Assembly (NCBI GenBank): GCA_903917305.1
Contig: CAIXAA010000043.1
Location: forward strand, 1 to 6,461
Direction of reading: 5' to 3'
DNA: 6,461 nt
From: an uncultured Myxococcales bacterium
Lineage (GTDB): Bacteria; Myxococcota_A; UBA9042
Every line of letters begins with the position of its first letter. Position 1 is the first letter of the stretch. A program made the translations under genes and the position numbers. Positions 1 through 5,990 of the stretch are shown one piece after another. The notes beneath the pieces were generated by a model. It did not search any database. It saw only the letters and a program-made list of their open reading frames with translations, and was not told where the DNA came from.

Positions 1-682
1 CAACCTGCTGCACGGAGAGCCGCAGCCACGGCGCCTCCGCATCAAAACCGTTGACGGGCAGTAGGTTGGCCTGCATCAGGGCCGTGGCGCAGTGCCGCAC
101 CAGCGCGCGGGCGTCGCGCACGATCGCCCGGTAATCGGCGCCGGCGCGGTACCACTCCAGCATCGAGAATTCCGGGTTGTGCTGCTGGCCACGCTCCCCG
201 GAGCGAAACGCGTGCCCGAGGCTGTAGATGCGCTCGAAACCACAGGAGATCAGCCGCTTCATCAGGTACTCGGGGCTCGTCGCCAGGAAGCGCTGCACCG
301 GCGCGCCGCCCATGCCTTCGCGCAGTTGCACGGCGATGGCGTCCAGGTGCAGCTCCAGCCCAGGGCTCGTCACCATCGTCGGCGGGTCGATCTCGAGAAA
401 ACCGCGGCGGGCAAAGAAGCCGCGGATCGCGCCGAGCAGCACCGCGCGCGCCGCGACCATGCGAAAGCGCAGGCCGTCGCGCTCGGTCATCCTGGCGAAG
501 TCACCGTCTGGACACGGAAAATCGGCCTGTTCGCTTTGTGCCACGATGCGCGCGCCATCCGCGATCACGTCGCCCGGCTGCACCGGCGGCACGCTCGCCC
601 GCGTCAGGCCGCGCACGGCGCCATCCTGCCAGACCCAGACGACGTCGCCTTGGCTCGCCAGCACGCGCTGCAGCACCGCCAT
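1..682 (-). CDS. epmA: EF-P beta-lysine/lysine ligase EpmA-like class II lysyl-tRNA synthetase paralogue (3' end off the window)
   Basis: Partial gene. The first 227 residues are visible, running leftwards off the window. EpmA (GenX/PoxA/YjeA) activates lysine or (R)-beta-lysine with ATP and attaches it to a conserved lysine of elongation factor P in the cytoplasm. The class II core begins near residue 72. Seen motifs are SPEYLMKRL (136-144, substrate-binding strand), FRSGERG (159-165, motif 2 arginine and glutamate) and HNPEFSMLEWYR (168-179). These match E. coli EpmA almost word for word and are more EpmA-like than LysS-like. About 65-70 residues precede the core, against roughly 15-20 in E. 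coli EpmA. They read as a small beta-rich stretch with a VQPGDVI turn and keep GC-rich third positions, so they look coding. The ATG at 682 is the first start after the in-frame TAG (691-689) of the upstream secreted-protein gene. It has no clear Shine-Dalgarno, so translation is probably coupled. Met65 (490) is an alternative start of canonical length. A truncated LysX-type enzyme is less likely. Confidence 0.9.
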   Translation of the reverse strand, partial: MAVLQRVLASQGDVVWVWQDGAVRGLTRASVPPVQPGDVIADGARIVAQSEQADFPCPDGDFARMTERDGLRFRMVAARAVLLGAIRGFFARRGFLEIDPPTMVTSPGLELHLDAIAVQLREGMGGAPVQRFLATSPEYLMKRLISCGFERIYSLGHAFRSGERGQQHNPEFSMLEWYRAGADYRAIVRDARALVRHCATALMQANLLPVNGFDAEAPWLRLSVQQV

Positions 683-688
683 CGCGGG

Positions 689-1312
689 CTACTCGGCCAC
701 GAGGGTGAACGTGCGGTCGATCACGTTGCGATCGATCGCCGCGCGCACCATCTCCCAGAGCGCCGGCGGCTTGGCGACGAACGTGCCATCGGCGCGCTCT
801 TCGCCTTTGAGGATGCGCAGCGACGCCACATCCGCCTCGCCGCCCGTCGCCGGCGAATCGCCCGGCTTGGCCACGACGCGGATGACGTTCTGGCCCGAGC
901 GCAGCGCCTGCGACAACTCGACCGCGAACGGCCCGCTGTCCAGGCCGATCTTGCGGAACAGCTTGCCGTTGATGCTGATCTCGAACTGGAAATTCACCTT
1001 GGCATTCGGGGCGTAGGACAGCACGTAGTGCGCCTTGAGCTTGGTCGGCATCGCCTCCTTGGTCGTCGCGAGGTCCGACGACCCGGTCAGCTTCGGCGTG
1101 CCGTCCTTGGTCAGCTCGATGTTGTAACCGGGTGAGATGATGTGGATGTTGCCATCGGCATCGAACTTGACGCTGCAGTTCACCAGGTCCGCATTGCGCA
1201 GGCTCGTGGCCTTGGAACCATTGATGAAGATGTCGATGGCGAACGCCTGCGCCGCGCACAGCGTGGTCAGCAAGGCGGCAAGGCACAGGACGGTCAGGCG
1301 GCGCGCAAACAT
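689..1312 (-). CDS. Secreted 207-residue protein of unknown function
   Basis: I do not recognise this family with certainty. Residues 1-25 form a typical Sec signal peptide: MFARR, a hydrophobic core LTVLCLAALLTTLCA, and an AFA cleavage site, so the mature protein probably starts at Ile26. The mature part is predicted beta-rich. It has two similar segments, DIFINGSKATSL (27-38) and EISINGKLFRKIGL (111-124), each an 'I-x-I-N-G' strand-turn. Residue 137 onward (ALRSGQNVIRVVAKPG) resembles the edge strands of a beta-sandwich or PEGA-like carbohydrate-binding fold. That last point is inference. The only mature cysteine is Cys46. The product should be periplasmic or exported, with no catalytic motif visible. 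The start at 1312 is well supported by a strong Shine-Dalgarno. The stop TAG lies six bases before the epmA-like ATG, so the two genes probably share a transcript, although their functions look unrelated. Confidence 0.82.
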   Translation of the reverse strand: MFARRLTVLCLAALLTTLCAAQAFAIDIFINGSKATSLRNADLVNCSVKFDADGNIHIISPGYNIELTKDGTPKLTGSSDLATTKEAMPTKLKAHYVLSYAPNAKVNFQFEISINGKLFRKIGLDSGPFAVELSQALRSGQNVIRVVAKPGDSPATGGEADVASLRILKGEERADGTFVAKPPALWEMVRAAIDRNVIDRTFTLVAE

Positions 1313-1316
1313 GGAA

Positions 1317-1324
1317 ACCTCCTC
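1317..1324 (-). promoter_or_regulatory. Strong Shine-Dalgarno of the 207-residue secreted protein
   Basis: On the minus strand the bases read GAGGAGGT, followed by four bases and then the ATG at 1312-1310. This is close to the full anti-Shine-Dalgarno complement. It fixes the start of the secreted protein and contrasts with the two minus-strand neighbours, neither of which has a recognisable site. Confidence 0.85.
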
Positions 1325-1435
1325 AAGCGACAGCGGACAGCGACTTCACAACGCGCGGGCAGTCTGCGGCATTCGTGGCGGCAAGCCTGCCACAACTTTG
1401 GCCGGGCGCCAGCAGACTCCAGGTCATTCGCTGGT

Positions 1436-2209
1436 TCACGGTGGCGCGCCGCAGTTGTCCAGGCACTGGCTCTGCCAGCCGGTGCACACTTCGCCCGTGC
1501 CCTGAAAGGCATTGAAAGCCTTGTTGTAGCACTTGATGCAGCTGACGGCGGCGTTGTCGACGACGCTGCCGGGCGTCAAGTGCAAGAAACAGTGCCAGGT
1601 GCAGCAGTCCGCGTTTTCCGTATTGGGATCAAAGAGTTTGCACGTCGTCTTGAACTGGCAGTAGGCCGCGCAGTCGCCCTTGACCTGATCGAACTTCGGA
1701 TCGGTGACCTTGGCCTTCCAATCGCAAGTCAGCGGATCGACAACCGGTTGCCCGTTCGCGCTCGCGGCCATGCAGACGTTCTGATTGAGTCCGGGGTAGA
1801 GGGCGATCTTCTTGTAGGCCGGTTTCTCGCACGTTTCCCAGGTCTTCTCGAGGCTGGTGCACTCCGCCAGCTTGCCGCATTCGGGGGCGCAGAACGGCTT
1901 GCCAGGTCCGCGTGCGCCGGCGGGCATCTGAATGCAAAAGCCTTTCGCGCCGCCCAACTCCGCTTGATCGCAATGGTCTGCAACGATGTCCATGGAGCAG
2001 AAGCGCGTGCACCACTTGAACGGGCTGTAGTCGCTGTCGAGGCACAAGAGGCCGGTCGCGCAGTCGGCGTTGGCGCCGCAGCGCGCGCCGAATTCCGCCT
2101 TGGCGCCGGCTTTCGCGTCGCCGCCGCTGCTGGCCGGGCTCGAAGCGCAGGCGCCGCCGAGCCCCAAGGCGCAGACAAGAAGGCAAAGCTTTCCGCGCGA
2201 AAAGTCCAT
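1436..2209 (-). CDS. Cysteine-rich secreted lipoprotein, Dickkopf-like spacing
   Basis: This encodes 257 residues of unknown function. The N-terminus is a short lipoprotein signal: MDFSRGK, a hydrophobic stretch, then LGGAC with Cys21 as the likely lipidated residue (glycine at -3 is slightly off the consensus). A small Ala/Ser/Gly/Lys linker (22-38) follows. The mature domain has 24 further cysteines, an even number that suits about twelve disulfides in an extracytoplasmic location. The first module, GARCGANADCATGLLC (41-56), has the C-x5-C-x5-C spacing of Dickkopf-like cysteine-rich repeats that are frequent in secreted proteins of Myxococcota. Later cysteines fall in CxxxC and CC pairs (180/184, 202/203, 207, 224/227). 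It is probably anchored in the outer membrane or exposed at the surface. The start at 2209 has no Shine-Dalgarno, and a promoter-like pair sits so close that the mRNA could be leaderless. The gene is divergent from the ABC operon. The stop is TGA, and reading through it would add only three codons. Confidence 0.85.
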   Translation of the reverse strand: MDFSRGKLCLLVCALGLGGACASSPASSGGDAKAGAKAEFGARCGANADCATGLLCLDSDYSPFKWCTRFCSMDIVADHCDQAELGGAKGFCIQMPAGARGPGKPFCAPECGKLAECTSLEKTWETCEKPAYKKIALYPGLNQNVCMAASANGQPVVDPLTCDWKAKVTDPKFDQVKGDCAAYCQFKTTCKLFDPNTENADCCTWHCFLHLTPGSVVDNAAVSCIKCYNKAFNAFQGTGEVCTGWQSQCLDNCGAPP

Positions 2210-2215
2210 GGCGCA

Positions 2216-2244
2216 ACACTACGTTCGCCGCGGGCTGGAGGCAA
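2216..2244 (-). promoter_or_regulatory. Candidate sigma-70-type promoter for the cysteine-rich lipoprotein
   Basis: On the minus strand a -35-like TTGCCT (2244-2239) and a -10-like TAGTGT (2221-2216) are separated by exactly 17 bases. Only six bases lie between the -10 element and the ATG at 2209. Transcription would therefore begin at or next to the start codon, which would explain why no Shine-Dalgarno is present. The -10 match is modest (T, A and the final T). Confidence 0.35.
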
Positions 2245-2257
2245 GCACGCGGCGGCT

Positions 2258-2285
2258 TTGCCGTCCAGCGCGGCTGTGTCAGACT
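2258..2285 (+). promoter_or_regulatory. Weak candidate promoter for the ABC operon
   Basis: On the plus strand TTGCCG (2258-2263) and CAGACT (2280-2285) are 16 bases apart, and CAGACT ends six bases before the ATG at 2292. The arrangement mirrors the divergent promoter and would again give a leaderless mRNA. The -10 match is poor. The main support is that the operon must have a promoter in or near this short gap and that its first start codon lacks a Shine-Dalgarno. Confidence 0.2.
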
Positions 2286-2291
2286 CCGCGC

Positions 2292-3272
2292 ATGTCGTCG
2301 GCTCCCCTCCAACCTGGCCTGCCCGTTGCGACGCTGCGCGCCGTGTCGAAGACGTTTGGCGAAGTGCGCGCGCTGCACGGCCTCGACCTCGACGTCCCCG
2401 CCGGGCTGGTCGGCGTGCTGGGCCCGAACGGCGCCGGCAAATCGACGCTGTTCCGCCTGCTTCTCGGCCTCGAGGTCGCCGATGCGGGCGAAGTGCAGGT
2501 CCTCGGCCTCGCCATGCCGGATGCGGCGCTGGAGGTGCGGGCGCGCCTTGGCTACATGCCTGAGGACGATAGCCTTTTTCCCGGGCTCACCGGCATCGAC
2601 CAGGTGCTGCACGCGGCGCAGCTGTGCGGGCTGCAGCGCATCGATGCCGTGCCGCGCGCGCACCAGGCGCTGGATCTGTGCGGGCTGTCGGACGCGCGCT
2701 ACCGGCCGGCGCTGACCTATTCGCTCGGCATGCGGCAGCGGCTGCGGCTGGCGATGGCGGTGGTGCACGGTCCGCGGCTGCTGCTGCTCGATGAGCCGAC
2801 CGCAGGCCTGGATCCGGACGGTCGCGCGCACATGCTTGAACTGGTGAAGGAAATCGCCGCGGCGGGCACGTCGGTGCTGCTGTCGACGCACGTGCTGGCC
2901 GATGTCGAGGCGGTGTGCGACGAGGTGGTCCTGCTGTCGCGCGGCCAGCTTGGCTTCGTCGGCCCGATGCAGCGTTTCCGTGCGGGGACGGGCGGTTCGT
3001 CCTACCGCATCCGCGTCGTCGGCGATGCGCCCGCCTTGTGCGAGGCCCTGCGCCGCAACGGCCTGGGCGCCGAGCTCGATGGCGGCGACCTGATCGTGCA
3101 GATGCAGCCCCAAGCCACGCAGTTGTTCTGGCAGATCGCCGCGGACGGCGGCTACGGCATTGCCCGCTTCGCGCCCGCCGAGGAGGACATGTCACAGGCC
3201 TTCGTGCGTCACCTGCGCCTCGATGACCCGCTGCGTCGCGGCCGCACCAGCCAGCCTGGAGGTGCGTCATGA
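2292..3272 (+). CDS. ABC transporter ATP-binding protein 1 (ABC-2 export type)
   Basis: A 326-residue cytoplasmic ATPase that would drive the adjacent permease. Motifs in order are Walker A GPNGAGKST (44-52), the Q-loop region GYMPEDDSL (87-95) with Glu91 where glutamine is usual, signature YSLGMRQRL (143-151), Walker B LLLLDEPT (163-170) with catalytic Glu168, D-loop AGLDP (171-175) and H-loop His200. The YSxGM signature and Glu in the Q-loop are common in the NatA/BcrA/GldA-like ABC-2 group, so the protein should be active. Residues from about 237 onward form a C-terminal accessory domain ending in EEDMSQAFVRHL, which resembles the 'EExF' tail of this group. The ATG at 2292 is chosen because NBD-like sequence starts right after it. 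An in-frame ATG at 2208 would add 28 residues unlike any NBD and would overlap the divergent gene. There is no Shine-Dalgarno. The stop overlaps the next start as ATGA. The substrate is not predictable from sequence. Confidence 0.93.
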   Translation: MSSAPLQPGLPVATLRAVSKTFGEVRALHGLDLDVPAGLVGVLGPNGAGKSTLFRLLLGLEVADAGEVQVLGLAMPDAALEVRARLGYMPEDDSLFPGLTGIDQVLHAAQLCGLQRIDAVPRAHQALDLCGLSDARYRPALTYSLGMRQRLRLAMAVVHGPRLLLLDEPTAGLDPDGRAHMLELVKEIAAAGTSVLLSTHVLADVEAVCDEVVLLSRGQLGFVGPMQRFRAGTGGSSYRIRVVGDAPALCEALRRNGLGAELDGGDLIVQMQPQATQLFWQIAADGGYGIARFAPAEEDMSQAFVRHLRLDDPLRRGRTSQPGGAS

Positions 3273-4204
3273 CCGCAGTGCCCCCGCCCCGCGCGTTCTT
3301 CCGCCCCGGCGGCTTCTCGCTGCATGAAGGCGAGTCGGTCGCCGAAGGCCAGCGCCTACTGTCCTTGTGCCGCGTGTTTGCACGCGATCTGCTGCGCGGC
3401 GTCAGCGCCCGGCTTGGCGCGGCCAGCTTCCTGCTGCCCGCCCTCGGCATCGCGGTCTACGTCATCGTGCGCAGCCGTGTCGCAGCGTTCGCGGTCCCTC
3501 CCAAGGATCAGACGGTCTTCCTGCTCGACAACCTCACGCTTTTGTTCAGCCTGAACGCCGGCTGGCTCATGCTCGTCCACGCCGGTCGCGTCGCGCCGCT
3601 GATTGCCCGCGACGCTTGGTTTGGTGCGCTTCTCTTGTACTTTTCAAGACCTGTGGCGCGCACGCACTACCTGCTCGGCCGCGTGGTCTCGACGGCGCTG
3701 GTCGGCGCGCTGCTGCTGCTGCTGCCGGAGTTGCTGCTGCTGGCCGCCCATCTCCTCGCCTTCGGACCGCAGCCCGGCGGTACGCCGCTCGAAGGCTGGA
3801 TGGCCGTCTGGCTGTGGTCGGGCGCCGTGCTGGGCCTGACGCTCGCCTGCCTGATCGCGGGCGCGGTGCTGGCGATCGTGTCCCTCGCATGCGGCGTGCT
3901 CGTGCGCAACCCTGCCTCTGCGCCTCTGCTTTTTGGCGGCTGCATCCTCGGCAGCCTCGCGGTCTCCTGGGTGCTGCAGGCCGCGTGGGGCCGCGACTCC
4001 GTGGCGCGCTCCTTGGATCTGCACCACGCGCTGCAGGGTCTGCTCACGTTGGGGCTCGCGCCGCTGAGCCCGGCGCCCGTGCCTGCGTTTGCCGCGATGG
4101 ATGCCGCGACGGGCGTGGGGCTGTGGCTGGCGCTCGCGCTCGCGGGCTGGCTCGTGCTGCAGCGCTTCATCGCCCATCCGCCGCTGGGTCGGGGGAGGAG
4201 CTGA
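3269..4204 (+). CDS. ABC-2 type permease 1
   Basis: A 311-residue integral inner-membrane protein, the probable partner of ATPase 1. A roughly 45-residue cytoplasmic N-terminus with a Pro-Pro-Pro at 5-7 precedes about six membrane segments: near 48-67, 86-106, 141-165, 183-212 (long), 217-240 and 282-299. The loop YFSRPVARTHYLLGR (124-138) matches the 'LLSRPVSRxxYLLGK' coupling-loop motif typical of ABC-2 permeases of the Nat/Nos/Gld type. This is the best evidence for the family. The ATG overlaps the stop of ATPase 1 and has GGAGGT at 3258-3263, five bases upstream, so translation is coupled. The third membrane segment contains a leucine run encoded by repeated CTG triplets. The short C-terminal tail is basic. 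The substrate is unknown. Drug, lipid, sodium or polysaccharide efflux are all seen in the superfamily and none is favoured here. Confidence 0.9.
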   Translation: MTAVPPPRAFFRPGGFSLHEGESVAEGQRLLSLCRVFARDLLRGVSARLGAASFLLPALGIAVYVIVRSRVAAFAVPPKDQTVFLLDNLTLLFSLNAGWLMLVHAGRVAPLIARDAWFGALLLYFSRPVARTHYLLGRVVSTALVGALLLLLPELLLLAAHLLAFGPQPGGTPLEGWMAVWLWSGAVLGLTLACLIAGAVLAIVSLACGVLVRNPASAPLLFGGCILGSLAVSWVLQAAWGRDSVARSLDLHHALQGLLTLGLAPLSPAPVPAFAAMDAATGVGLWLALALAGWLVLQRFIAHPPLGRGRS

Positions 4205-5166
4205 TGGCCGCTCCCGCGATCGCATCGCCCCTGCCGGACGCCGCGACGACGCTGAGTTTTCAGCGTGTCAGCAAGCAGTTCGGTGCGCGCGCCGCCTTGC
4301 TCGACGTCACGCTGGACCTGCGGCCCGGCCTCGTCGGCCTGCTCGGCCCCAATGGCGCCGGCAAGACGACCTGGCTGCGCCTCGCCGCTGGCCTGACCAC
4401 CCCTTCGAGCGGCCAGGTCACCTGGCTGGACGGCCTGCGCCGCCGCGAACCGCGCCTGGACAACCGCATCGCCTACGTCAGCGACGGCGACAGCCTGCCG
4501 CGCGCCACCTCGCCGATGGGGTTGTGCACCGAACTCCTGCGCTGCAGCGGTCTGCCGGCCAGCGAAGCTGAAGATCGCTCGCATTCCGTGCTCTTGCGGC
4601 TCGGGCTCGAATCCCAGCTGGAAGCGCCGCTCGGCACCCTCTCGCGCGGCCAGCGCCAGCGCGTCAAGCTCGCGCAAGCCTTCGCGTTGCCCGCCTCGTT
4701 GCTGCTCCTCGACGAGCCGCTCAATGCCCTCGATCCGATCTGGCGCATGGAGGTCGCGGCGCTCATGCAAGAGGCCGTGGCGGCCGGCGCGTGCGTGGTC
4801 CTGAGCAGCCATATTCTCGAAGAAGTGCAGGCGCTTTCGACCTGGCTCGTCCTGCTGTTCCGCGGCCGGCTGGTCGCCGCCGGTTCGCAGGGCGAGATCC
4901 ACGACCTGCTGCACAACCGCGCCAACGCCTTGCGCATTCGCTGCCCGGAGCCGCGCCTGCTCGCGCGAGAGCTGCTCAGCCGCGCGCCGGTCTCGGCCTT
5001 GCGCATCGAGGACGGCGAACTGTGCGTCAATGCAACGGATATCGGCGCGCTCTACCGCGCACTGCCCGCGGCGGTCGTGGCCATCGGCGCGCGCATCGAC
5101 CAGGTGACGACCGACGGCGATGACCTCGTGAGCCTGTTCAAGGCGCTCAGCGCGGAGGTGCGCTGA
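4204..5166 (+). CDS. ABC transporter ATP-binding protein 2 (ABC-2 export type)
   Basis: A 320-residue second ATPase of the operon, clearly a distant paralogue of the first. It has Walker A GPNGAGKTT (48-56), signature LSRGQRQRV (146-154, closer to LSGGQ than that of ATPase 1), Walker B LLLLDEP (166-172) with catalytic Glu171, D-loop NALDP (174-178) and H-loop His203. The Q-loop segment reads AYVSDGDSLP (90-99), with Asp94 at the glutamine position. This is less usual than the Glu of ATPase 1 and could alter metal coordination or coupling. Residues from about 241 onward form an accessory domain ending in GDDLVSLFKAL, equivalent to the tail of ATPase 1. The ATG at 4204 overlaps the permease stop as TGATG and follows GGAGGAG at 4194-4200. 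The two ATPases could form a heterodimer or serve separate permeases. All ATP-hydrolysis residues except the Q-loop glutamine are present in both. Confidence 0.93.
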   Translation: MAAPAIASPLPDAATTLSFQRVSKQFGARAALLDVTLDLRPGLVGLLGPNGAGKTTWLRLAAGLTTPSSGQVTWLDGLRRREPRLDNRIAYVSDGDSLPRATSPMGLCTELLRCSGLPASEAEDRSHSVLLRLGLESQLEAPLGTLSRGQRQRVKLAQAFALPASLLLLDEPLNALDPIWRMEVAALMQEAVAAGACVVLSSHILEEVQALSTWLVLLFRGRLVAAGSQGEIHDLLHNRANALRIRCPEPRLLARELLSRAPVSALRIEDGELCVNATDIGALYRALPAAVVAIGARIDQVTTDGDDLVSLFKALSAEVR

Positions 5167-5951
5167 TGGCGGAGAAGACCTTCACCTACGCCGGAGTTGC
5201 CGTTCCGCCTGGACCTTCCATCGCGGTCGCCATCGCCCTGCACGCGCGCCTGCAACTGCGCCGCATCTTTGCACTTCGCGCCATCTGGCCGTACCTGCTC
5301 ATCGTGCTCGGCGTGGCGCTCGGCAGCTTGGGCCTGGTGCGCCTGTCGCTGGCCAACGCCGGCGCGTTCGTTGCCTATTTTCAAACCTTTGCATTGCGCG
5401 CCGTGGCCCTGATGGCGCTCGGCCTCGCGACCGCGGCCGTGCGCTCGGACACGGACGCGGGAACGATGGCGTACTATTTGCTGAGGCCGCGCGCGGAGAT
5501 AGGCCTGCCGCTCGGCCGCTGGCTGGCGACGGTGGCGGCGACGTCCTTGCTCGGCTGGCTGCTGGCCGGCGCGGTCCTCCTCTCGACGGCCGGCACGATG
5601 CTCACGCCGAATTTCGCCTATGTTCTCCGGATGTTCCTGTCCGTGGTGCTCGCGGCGATCGCTTACAACGGCGTCTTCCTGCTGATTGCCGCGCTGTTTC
5701 GCGCCGGTGCCGCGGTGGGACTCGTCTGGCTGGTGGCCGTCGACCTCGTCACCGGCTCGCTGTCGGGCAACCTGAGCTTGCTGGCGCCGACGCACTACCT
5801 CGCCGTCCTGTCCGCGCCCGCGCCGGAACAGGGGCTGTGGCAGCAAGGCGAAGTGGCGTCGCTGGCGGCGGCTGCCCTCGGCCTGTGCGTGCTGGCCGTG
5901 GTCGGTCTGGCGGGGACGCTGCTGCGCTTTCGCGGGGATCCGCCGCGCTGA
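5166..5951 (+). CDS. ABC-2 type permease 2
   Basis: A 261-residue integral membrane protein and the last gene of the operon. About 38 cytoplasmic residues lead into about six hydrophobic segments near 41-61, 71-92, 120-143, 154-178, 182-199 and 229-251. The loop YYLLRPRAEIGLPLGRWL (103-120) parallels the 'SRPVSR...LLGK' loop of permease 1, with the Arg-Pro and Leu-Gly-Arg anchors kept. Length and topology fit a compact ABC-2 permease. The ATG overlaps the stop of ATPase 2 (TGATG) and has GGAGGT at 5154-5159, six bases upstream. It is shorter than permease 1 and not an obvious recent duplicate of it, which suits two different halves of a heterodimeric channel. The tail is short and charged (RFRGDPPR). 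The stop at 5949-5951 is only four bases before the -35 element proposed for selC. The substrate is unknown. Confidence 0.88.
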   Translation: MAEKTFTYAGVAVPPGPSIAVAIALHARLQLRRIFALRAIWPYLLIVLGVALGSLGLVRLSLANAGAFVAYFQTFALRAVALMALGLATAAVRSDTDAGTMAYYLLRPRAEIGLPLGRWLATVAATSLLGWLLAGAVLLSTAGTMLTPNFAYVLRMFLSVVLAAIAYNGVFLLIAALFRAGAAVGLVWLVAVDLVTGSLSGNLSLLAPTHYLAVLSAPAPEQGLWQQGEVASLAAAALGLCVLAVVGLAGTLLRFRGDPPR

Positions 5952-5954
5952 CCC

Positions 5955-5983
5955 TTGACCGCAGCCAGACGTCGCTGTACCTC
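5955..5983 (+). promoter_or_regulatory. Candidate selC promoter
   Basis: TTGACC (5955-5960, five of six matches to TTGACA) is followed after 17 bases by TACCTC (5978-5983), a weak -10. The expected start of transcription, about 5989-5991, falls at or just before the first base of the tRNA. The -35 element begins four bases after the permease stop codon. The -35 sequence, the spacing and the position agree. Only the -10 sequence is poor, so selC could alternatively be transcribed from the ABC operon. Confidence 0.45.
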
Positions 5984-5990
5984 CCGAGGC

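Noticed and set aside
92..1135. Long open frames on the plus strand opposite the epmA-like and secreted-protein genes
   Set aside because: They are Arg/Ala/His-rich shadow frames of GC-rich coding DNA with no domains. The minus-strand genes have recognisable motifs and signal peptides.
1375..1393. Hairpin GTGGC/GCCAC with a 9-nt loop between the lipoprotein and the secreted-protein gene as a terminator
   Set aside because: The stem is only 5 bp and no T-run follows on the minus strand. It is a weak, probably chance hairpin.
1423..1438. UGA stop of the cysteine-rich lipoprotein as a possible selenocysteine codon, given selC in the window
   Set aside because: Readthrough adds only Thr-Ser-Glu before a second TGA. 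There is no evident SECIS hairpin and no homologous extension to protect.
2206..2211. Palindromic CCATGG containing an ATG on both strands, as if the divergent genes shared a start
   Set aside because: The plus-strand ATG at 2208 would add 28 residues unlike an ABC ATPase N-terminus. NBD-like sequence starts after the ATG at 2292.
3269..5168. TGA stops of the ABC genes as selenocysteine codons
   Set aside because: Each stop overlaps a well-placed start codon with a Shine-Dalgarno, and each protein has the expected family length, so they are ordinary stops.
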